DNA of 64,000 nucleotides, from contig CACHRI010000001.1 of assembly GCA_902582155.1 (NCBI GenBank), positions 194,376 to 258,375 of the forward strand. The letters run 5' to 3'. Positions 58,329-64,000 of this stretch are shown here, piece after piece (the stretch's first letter is position 1; every line of letters begins with the position of its first letter). Made by a program: the position numbers and the translations under genes. The DNA comes from an uncultured Pelagibacteraceae bacterium. GTDB lineage: Bacteria; Pseudomonadota; Alphaproteobacteria; Pelagibacterales; Pelagibacteraceae. Below the pieces are notes generated by a model that saw only the letters and a list, made by a program, of their open reading frames with translations, did no database searches and was not told the origin of the DNA.

Positions 58329-59543
58329 CTAAATTTTAGCCATTTTTGACTGTTTTCCAAGCTTCTCTTCTATTCTCAAAAGCCTATTATATTTAGCCAC
58401 CCTCTCCGATCTAGCTAAAGACCCAGTTTTAATTTGAGAAGAATTTGTCGCAACGGCCAAATCAGCGATAAAAGTGTCTTCCGAGTCGCCAGATCTATGT
58501 GAGATTATTGTTTTAAAATTTTTTTCTTGTGCTAATTTTATTGTTTCTAAAGTCTCACTAACGCTCCCTATTTGATTTGGTTTAATCAATATCGAGTTGG
58601 CTGACTTTTCATTTATTCCTTTTTTTAGTCTTTTTTTATTAGTTACAAATAAGTCATCCCCAACAATTTGAATATTAGTTTTTTGAGTTAATTTTTTCCA
58701 ATTTTCCCAATCGTCCTCGGAGAATGGGTCCTCAATAGATTTAATAGGATATTTTTTGATAAGATTTAAAAAATATTCAACATTTTTTGCTTCTTTAAGT
58801 TCATTAGCAGCTACATCTAAACAAATAGAAATATCTATGCCAGCCTTATATCCTGAAAACGATATTGATTTCATTATTAATTCAATAGCCTCTTCATCTG
58901 AGTCAAGTGAGGGTGCGAACCCACCTTCGTCACCTACGCTCGTAGAAATCTTTTTTTCTTCTAAATTCTTTTTTAAATTTTGTATTACCAAGAAAGTCAT
59001 TTGCATGCACTCTTTAAAATTTTTTGCTCCATCAGGTCTAATCATAAATTCTTGAATTTCTAATGAGTTATTAGCATGAGCACCACCATTGATGATATTC
59101 ATTAAAGGATATGGTAAAGAAAAAACTTGATTATTTTGAGTGTTTAAATATTTAAATATTTCTTGATTAGATAATTTCGCAGCGACTTTTAAGTTTGCAA
59201 TTGACACAGCCAATATAGCGTTAGCTCCCAAATTTGATTTATTATCTGTGCCATCTAAGTTTATTAATATTTTATCAATTTCACTTTGTTGACCAGGGTC
59301 TTTATTTATTAAAACTTTTGAAATTTTATCGTTTATATTATCAACTGCGTTGAAAACACTTTTATTTAAGTAATCTTTATTTTTATCTCTAAGTTCATGA
59401 GCTTCGTAACGACCAGTTGAGGCTCCGGATGGAACAATTGATTTTCCAGTTAAACCATTATCCAATATAATTTCTGCTTCTACAGTTGGATTTCCTCTGC
59501 TATCAAAGACTTGTCTGCCTTTTACATGTTTAATTTTTGACAT
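58329..59543 (-). CDS. eno: Enolase
   Basis: Interconverts 2-phosphoglycerate and phosphoenolpyruvate in glycolysis and is part of many degradosomes. QVFDSRGNPTVEAEIIL (about 11-27), the substrate loop SGASTGRYEAHELRD, metal ligands in LDVAANE, IEDPFSEDD and VGDDLFVTN, and the closing ILIKPNQIGSVSET and SHRSGDSEDTFIAD are all present. At 404 aa it is about 20 residues shorter than usual, mostly at the C-terminus. It starts two bases after kdsA. Confidence 0.97.
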   Translation of the reverse strand: MSKIKHVKGRQVFDSRGNPTVEAEIILDNGLTGKSIVPSGASTGRYEAHELRDKNKDYLNKSVFNAVDNINDKISKVLINKDPGQQSEIDKILINLDGTDNKSNLGANAILAVSIANLKVAAKLSNQEIFKYLNTQNNQVFSLPYPLMNIINGGAHANNSLEIQEFMIRPDGAKNFKECMQMTFLVIQNLKKNLEEKKISTSVGDEGGFAPSLDSDEEAIELIMKSISFSGYKAGIDISICLDVAANELKEAKNVEYFLNLIKKYPIKSIEDPFSEDDWENWKKLTQKTNIQIVGDDLFVTNKKRLKKGINEKSANSILIKPNQIGSVSETLETIKLAQEKNFKTIISHRSGDSEDTFIADLAVATNSSQIKTGSLARSERVAKYNRLLRIEEKLGKQSKMAKI

Positions 59544-59545
59544 TA

Positions 59546-60367
59546 TTATTTTACTAATTTATCGATTTCAGTTAATTTTTTTAATAAACTTTTTAATTCT
59601 TTTAAAGGAACCATATTTGGTCCATCCGATGGAGCGTTGTCTGGATCATCGTGAGTTTCGATAAAAATTGCACCAATTCCAACAGCAACAGCCGCACGAG
59701 CAAGATGAGGAACAAACTCTCTTTGGCCTCCACTTTTTTCTCCCATCCCACCAGGTTGTTGTACTGAATGTGTCGCGTCAAATACAATTGGAAAACCGAA
59801 TTTTGACATTATTGGTAAGGCTCTAAAATCTGAGACCAATGTATTATATCCAAAACTTGCACCTCTTTCAGTAATGAGAATATTCTTATTTCCAGACTCT
59901 TGTATTTTTTTAATTACATTACTCATATCCCATGGAGCCAAAAATTGTCCTTTTTTAACATTGATTATTTTTCCTGTTTTTGCAGCAGCAATTAATAAAT
60001 CTGTTTGTCTACATAAAAATGCAGGTATCTGCAAAACATCTACGTGCTTTGACACTATTGAACATTGTTCCGCGGTATGAACGTCTGTTAAAACTGGAAC
60101 TCCTATTTCTTTTCTTAGTTTATCAAAAATTGGAAGTGATTTCTCTAATCCTAAACCTCTTTTTCCTTTAAGACTAGTTCTATTGGCTTTATCAAATGAT
60201 GTTTTATAAATTAGGTTAATTCCTAATTCACTCGTAATTTTTTTTAATTCTGCTGAAATCTTTAAGGCATGTTTTTCATTTTCAAGCTGACATGGCCCAG
60301 CAATTAATGTAAATGGTTTATCATTTCCAATTTCGAAATTATTACATTTAACTTTATAACTTGTCAT
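59546..60367 (-). CDS. kdsA: 3-deoxy-D-manno-octulosonate-8-phosphate synthase
   Basis: Condenses PEP with arabinose-5-phosphate to Kdo-8-phosphate, for the inner core of [20 protein letters not shown] (about 22-38), [15 protein letters not shown], the substrate region DVHTAEQC and [12 protein letters not shown], and [18 protein letters not shown] are diagnostic. It has 273 aa. It lies beside eno, which makes its PEP substrate, and overlaps pyrG by 14 bases. Confidence 0.96.
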   Translation of the reverse strand: MTSYKVKCNNFEIGNDKPFTLIAGPCQLENEKHALKISAELKKITSELGINLIYKTSFDKANRTSLKGKRGLGLEKSLPIFDKLRKEIGVPVLTDVHTAEQCSIVSKHVDVLQIPAFLCRQTDLLIAAAKTGKIINVKKGQFLAPWDMSNVIKKIQESGNKNILITERGASFGYNTLVSDFRALPIMSKFGFPIVFDATHSVQQPGGMGEKSGGQREFVPHLARAAVAVGIGAIFIETHDDPDNAPSDGPNMVPLKELKSLLKKLTEIDKLVK

Positions 60368-61985
60368 TTTTTGATTTGATTTTAGCGGCCTTTATAAATG
60401 AGGAGAATAAAGGATGTGGAGTTAAAGGTCTAGATTTAAATTCAGGGTGAAATTGAACTCCTATAAACCAAGGATGATCTCTCAACTCAATAGTTTCTGG
60501 CAACTGATTGTCTGGAGATAAACCTGAAAAAATCATTCCTTTATTTTCAAAGTTACTCTTAAAGTTGATATTAACTTCATATCTATGGCGGTGTCTTTCA
60601 TATATTATCAATGAATTATAAATTTTACTTATTTTTGTGTCTTTTTTAAGTCTTGCTTCGTAGCTGCCAAGGCGCATGGTGCCACCTAAGTTTTTATCTG
60701 TTCCTTTTATTAATTTACCATCTTTTTTCCACTCATTCATTAAACCTACAACTGATGCCTTAGATGAGCCAAATTCACTAGAAGTTGCATTTTTCATTTT
60801 TAGTTTGTTTCTTGCAAACTCTATTACAGCCATTTGCATACCAAAACAAATACCTAAAAAAGGAATTTTATTTTTTCTAGCATAATTTATCGCTGCAATT
60901 TTTCCTTCTGTTCCTCTTTTGCCGAAACCTCCAGGTATAAGAATTCCTGAAACACCATTGAGTTTGCTCTTAATTTCGCTTGGTTTTAATTTATCTGACT
61001 CTATTCGTACTAAATTAACTTTTAGATTGTTGCTTATACCACCATGTGTTAAGGCTTCATCTAAAGATTTGTAAGCATCTTTAAGCTCAACATATTTACC
61101 AATAATAGCAATGTTTACTTTATTTTTAGTATTTAAGACTAACTTTGTTATTTTTTTCCAAGGATTGAGATTTACTTTCTTTTTTGACTTGATTTTAAAA
61201 AACTTTAACACCCTTTCATCTAATTTTTCTTTATTAAAGCTAATTGGTGCTTCATAAATTGTTTTTACATCAACAGTTTCAATAACATCTTCTATAGAAA
61301 CGTTACAAAATAAGGAAATTTTTTTTCTTTGATTTAAAGGAATTGTTCTTTCAGACCTGCAGATTATAATATCTGGTTGAATACCAATGCTTCTAAGCTC
61401 TTTTACAGAATGTTGTGTTGGTTTTGTCTTAATTTCATCTGACGCTTTCATGTATGGAACAAGTGTTAAATGTATAAATAAAGTATTTTTTTTTTCTATT
61501 TCATTTGAAAATTGCCTAATTGCCTCTAAAAAAGGCAAACTTTCTATATCTCCAACTGTGCCTCCTATTTCGCAAATGACAAAGTCCTCTCTAGAAACAT
61601 CATTTTTTATAAACTCTTTTATTCTATTTGTTATGTGGGGGATTACTTGTACAGTCTTACCAAGATATTTTCCTTCACGTTCTCTTTTTAAAACATCGTT
61701 GTAAATTTTACCTGTAGTAATATTGTCAGTCTTTTTAGCTGATATGCCTGAAAATCTTTCGTAATGACCTAGATCTAAATCAGTCTCTGCACCATCGTCA
61801 GTGACGAAAACTTCGCCGTGTTGAAATGGACTCATAGTTCCTGGATCTACATTTAGATAAGGATCTAATTTTCTAATTCTAACCTTAAAACCTCGTGACT
61901 GTAATAAATATGCTAGTGATGCGGATGATAAACCTTTTCCAAGTGATGAAACCACGCCGCCAGTTACGAAAATATATCGCGCCAT
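60354..61985 (-). CDS. pyrG: CTP synthase
   Basis: Aminates UTP to CTP using glutamine. The synthetase domain (about 1-265) opens [20 protein letters not shown] with the ATP P-loop, [20 protein letters not shown] and [11 protein letters not shown]. The glutaminase domain has GILIPGGFG, the nucleophile Cys in FLGICFGMQ, and [10 protein letters not shown]. It has 543 aa. It lies downstream of secG, 40 bp away, with a small hairpin just before its start codon. Confidence 0.97.
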   Translation of the reverse strand: MARYIFVTGGVVSSLGKGLSSASLAYLLQSRGFKVRIRKLDPYLNVDPGTMSPFQHGEVFVTDDGAETDLDLGHYERFSGISAKKTDNITTGKIYNDVLKREREGKYLGKTVQVIPHITNRIKEFIKNDVSREDFVICEIGGTVGDIESLPFLEAIRQFSNEIEKKNTLFIHLTLVPYMKASDEIKTKPTQHSVKELRSIGIQPDIIICRSERTIPLNQRKKISLFCNVSIEDVIETVDVKTIYEAPISFNKEKLDERVLKFFKIKSKKKVNLNPWKKITKLVLNTKNKVNIAIIGKYVELKDAYKSLDEALTHGGISNNLKVNLVRIESDKLKPSEIKSKLNGVSGILIPGGFGKRGTEGKIAAINYARKNKIPFLGICFGMQMAVIEFARNKLKMKNATSSEFGSSKASVVGLMNEWKKDGKLIKGTDKNLGGTMRLGSYEARLKKDTKISKIYNSLIIYERHRHRYEVNINFKSNFENKGMIFSGLSPDNQLPETIELRDHPWFIGVQFHPEFKSRPLTPHPLFSSFIKAAKIKSKNDKL

Positions 61986-61987
61986 GG

Positions 61988-62002
61988 AAGTATGTTATAC
62001 TT
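61988..62002 (-). promoter_or_regulatory. Small inverted repeat upstream of pyrG
   Basis: AAGTATAACATACTT on the minus strand forms a perfect 6-bp stem with a 3-base loop, ending two bases before the pyrG ATG. It could limit ribosome access to the start. The stem is short and A/T-rich, so stability is low and no known CTP-responsive element is implied. Confidence 0.25.
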
Positions 62003-62025
62003 GAAAATTGTGTTAAAAAAAAGTT

Positions 62026-62328
62026 TTATTTATTAGACTCTGGAATTTGAGGTAAATTTGAGTTCTCACTTTCCTCTAATTCCAAAACAGATTGGGTTTC
62101 TCTCATTTCATCTCTATTAATCGCTACTAAAACTATACTGCATATTATGAACATCGATGCGATTATCGCAGTTAATTTCGTTAGAAAAGTACCAACTGAT
62201 CTTGATGACGTGAAATTATCCTGTGAAACACCAAGTCCTAAAGCACCGCCTTCAGATCTTTGTAATAAAACAACGATAACAAGGATAATGGCCAATATGA
62301 TATTTATTACAACGATTATACTTTCCAT
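62026..62328 (-). CDS. secG: Protein translocase subunit SecG
   Basis: Accessory subunit of the SecYEG channel. The 100-aa sequence has two helices (about 3-23 and 51-70) joined by the conserved loop VLLQRSEGGALGLGVSQDNF (about 20-39), followed by the typical SRSVGTFLTKLTAI. The C-terminal 25 residues are acidic. It lies between tpiA and pyrG, the common proteobacterial order, and starts five bases after tpiA. Confidence 0.95.
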   Translation of the reverse strand: MESIIVVINIILAIILVIVVLLQRSEGGALGLGVSQDNFTSSRSVGTFLTKLTAIIASMFIICSIVLVAINRDEMRETQSVLELEESENSNLPQIPESNK

Positions 62329-62333
62329 GGTGA

Positions 62334-63073
62334 CTATCTATAGTAATTTTTTATTATATCAATGAATTTTTTTGAAGATTTTGAAGCTCCTCCTATTAAG
62401 AAGCCGTCAATTCCATTAATTTCCTTGAAAATCCTTATATTGTTTCCGTCTACAGATCCTCCATAAAGAACTGCTGGACTTTTTTTAAAAATTTTTTTTA
62501 AAACTTTCTTAATATAATCAGCTGTTTTACTTAACTCTTTTGCAGATGGTATTTTACCAGAGCCTATCGACCAAATCGGCTCGTATGCTACTACAATTTT
62601 TGTACGATTAAATTTTCTAATAAGTCCTTTAGTTAATTGGCTTCTTAGAACTTTAAAGGTTTTATTTTTTTTTTTTTGTGAGTTATTTTCTCCAATACAA
62701 AAAATTACCTTTAAATTATTTTTTAAGGCTAATCTAACTTTTTCTCTCAAAATTTTATCAGTATCGCCTTCTTTTCTGTTATCAGAGTGACCAATTATTG
62801 CATACTTAGCTCCAACACTTTTAAGCATATATGGGCTTATTGCTCCTGTGTCTGAAGAAAACTTTTCTTTATAATACGAATTTTGTGATCCAATAATTAG
62901 TTTCTTATTCTCAAAATATTTTGAAAAAACCTTAATAAGTGTGTTGGGAGGGGCAATCACTAACCTGTATTTTTTTTGATTTTTATCGCTTGTGCAAAAT
63001 GAATTAATTTTTTTAGTATATTTATAGACTTTGGGACCCCAAACATTTTCCAATTTCCTATGAAATATTTCAT
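62334..63073 (-). CDS. tpiA: Triose-phosphate isomerase, reading frame broken near the 5' end
   Basis: Interconverts dihydroxyacetone phosphate and glyceraldehyde-3-phosphate. The main frame (62334-63053, apparent TTG start) has IIGHSDNRKEG (catalytic His), VAYEPIWSIGSGK (catalytic Glu) and LYGGSVDGNN, but not the N-terminal Lys. That Lys lies in a second frame: from ATG 63071-63073 the sequence reads MKYFIGNWKMFGVPKSINIL, the canonical GNWKM opening. This frame ends at a TAG at 62960-62962. The two frames join at seven A (63008-63014). One extra A, or a -1 slip, restores a full product of about 246 aa. See the finding on this region for explanations. Confidence 0.88.
63008..63014 (-). other. 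Putative frameshift site in tpiA (A7 run)
   Basis: On the coding strand CTA-AAA-AAA in the upstream tpiA frame contains the heptamer A_AAA_AAA in exactly the phase of a bacterial -1 slippery site. After a -1 shift the next codons are ATT-AAT-TCA, giving ...KKINSF in the main frame. An A8 homopolymer would give the same protein without any shift. No clear stimulatory hairpin or upstream Shine-Dalgarno was identified. Confidence 0.6.
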
Positions 63074-63136
63074 GATATTTTATAATGAGTTTGATCTATT
63101 TGAATTTATAATTTATTAATTGTTTAAAATAGAAAT

Positions 63137-64000
63137 ATGTTAAATTCAATAAAAAAATATTCTAAAACATTCTTTTTTAAGGTTCTTGTTGGAATAATCA
63201 TATTGCCTTTTTTATTTTGGGGCATGGGAGATGTATTTAGTGGCGGTAGTCAAAATGTTGTAGCGAAAGTGGATTCTGAAAAAATAAGCGCAAGGGATTT
63301 TATAAACTATATAAGGGTGTTAAATTTAAGCGATCAAGAACGTGAAAGTATCTCAAAATCAAATCTTATAGAAAGAATATTGTCTGATTATATTGGAAAA
63401 AGAGTTTTAATTCTTGAATTAGAAGATTTAAATGTCTCAATTTCTGATAAAACTTTAAAAGAAATTATAATCAACGATAAAATTTTTTTTAAAGATAATA
63501 AATTTTCTCGAACTGAGTATGAAAAATTTTTGATAACAAATAGTCTGACAGCACCACTTTTTGAAAAAAATATTGCAGAGCAAGAAAAAAAGAGGCAACT
63601 TCTAAGTTATCTTTCGGAGGGTATTGAAGTACCAAATTTTTTAGTTCAATTTGAATTTAATAAAGAAAATCAAACGAAAGAATTAGATTATATTAATTTA
63701 AAAAACTTTTATGATTTTACAGTTTCAAAAGAAAGATTTGACGAAATATATAAGCAAAATAAAGATTTTTTCTCTACAACTTATAAAAATTTTAAAATCG
63801 CAGAATTAACACCTACTATTATTACAGGTAGTGCAGAATTTGATAAGAATTTTTTTAATAAAATTAATCAAATTGAAAATAAAACGTTGGACAACTCAAG
63901 TTTTGATACTCTCGTAGAGGAATTTAGTTTAAAAACTAAAACCACTGGATTAATTGATGCGACTAATAAAAAATTAGATGGAAAAAAATTTACAGAATTG
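63137..64000 (+). CDS. PpiD/SurA-N-type periplasmic folding protein, 5' part
   Basis: The first 288 codons of a larger gene that runs off the window. The N-terminus is a short basic segment, then one membrane helix (about 12-30, FFKVLVGIIILPFLFWGMGD). A periplasmic SurA-N-like helical domain follows (about 40-150, VAKVDSEKISARDFINYIRV). This is the layout of PpiD-type peptidyl-prolyl isomerases anchored in the inner membrane, which chaperone secreted proteins leaving SecYEG. The parvulin domain would lie beyond the window. It diverges from tpiA across 63 bp, as in other alphaproteobacteria. Confidence 0.82.
   Translation, partial: MLNSIKKYSKTFFFKVLVGIIILPFLFWGMGDVFSGGSQNVVAKVDSEKISARDFINYIRVLNLSDQERESISKSNLIERILSDYIGKRVLILELEDLNVSISDKTLKEIIINDKIFFKDNKFSRTEYEKFLITNSLTAPLFEKNIAEQEKKRQLLSYLSEGIEVPNFLVQFEFNKENQTKELDYINLKNFYDFTVSKERFDEIYKQNKDFFSTTYKNFKIAELTPTIITGSAEFDKNFFNKINQIENKTLDNSSFDTLVEEFSLKTKTTGLIDATNKKLDGKKFTEL

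Noticed and set aside
63060..63073. Perfect 14-bp palindrome ATGAAATATTTCAT next to the apparent tpiA start
   Set aside because: It looked like an operator, but it is the first codons of the true tpiA N-terminus (MKYF...), so coding constraint explains it.
1..64000. CRISPR arrays, insertion sequences, phage genes or long direct repeats
   Set aside because: None was seen; nearly all sequence is accounted for by housekeeping genes on short spacing.

Overview
This window looks like a core chromosomal segment of a free-living marine alphaproteobacterium of the SAR11 clade (Pelagibacterales). The evidence is very high A+T content (roughly 70% by eye), intergenic gaps of a few bases, short protein versions, a Lys/Asn/Ile-rich proteome, TGA used as a stop, and alphaproteobacterial gene orders such as ntrY-ntrX-trkA and tRNA-Tyr/tRNA-Gly/tuf/tRNA-Trp/secE/nusG. 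The assignment is inferred from composition and gene order, not from a database search. No insertion sequence, phage gene, rRNA gene or CRISPR array was seen, and no gene-free stretch exceeds 300 bases (the longest, 30182-30343, holds a promoter and leader).

Positions 1-14335 hold housekeeping genes on both strands: gatA (its 3' end lies at the window edge) and gatC; ruvX, pyrB, a catalytically degenerate dihydroorotase-like pyrC, plsY, topA, a small secreted basic protein and a RidA-family protein; then ugd-galU, panC, mgtE, lipB and an RluA-family pseudouridine synthase. Several convergent neighbours overlap at their stop codons.

Positions 14347-43048 form one continuous minus-strand block of translation and transcription genes. 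In transcription order it reads tRNA-Tyr, tRNA-Gly, tuf, tRNA-Trp, secE, nusG, rplKAJL, rpoBC, then a promoter and structured leader, rpsL, rpsG, fusA, the S10 and spc clusters, secY, adk, then a second internal promoter and rpsM, rpsK, rpoA, rplQ. rpmD (L30) is missing from its usual place between rpsE and rplO. The only tuf gene in the window sits next to secE, not after fusA. The three good promoter candidates share a GC-rich discriminator, which fits growth-rate control.

Positions 43049-49748 hold rlmB and tRNA-Thr, then a small glycan cassette: two cytoplasmic glycosyltransferases, a one-TM small protein, a GT39-like membrane glycosyltransferase, UDP-galactopyranose mutase (glf) and a UDP-glucose 4-epimerase (galE). 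With galU and ugd at 8.4-10.5 kb and kdsA at 60 kb, these point to a surface polysaccharide or LPS that may contain galactofuranose and glucuronate.

Positions 49741-64000 hold trkA-ntrX-ntrY, ispDF-pgpA-pncC, a small membrane protein, a Coq10/RatA-like protein, lipA, ftsB, eno, kdsA, pyrG, secG, tpiA and the start of a PpiD-like chaperone. The most striking sequence-level observation is in tpiA. Its catalytic N-terminus (the GNWKM motif) is in a different frame from the rest, and the two frames meet at a run of seven A on the coding strand that reads in phase as the slippery heptamer A_AAA_AAA. It could be an indel error, a real lesion rescued by slippage, or programmed -1 frameshifting.
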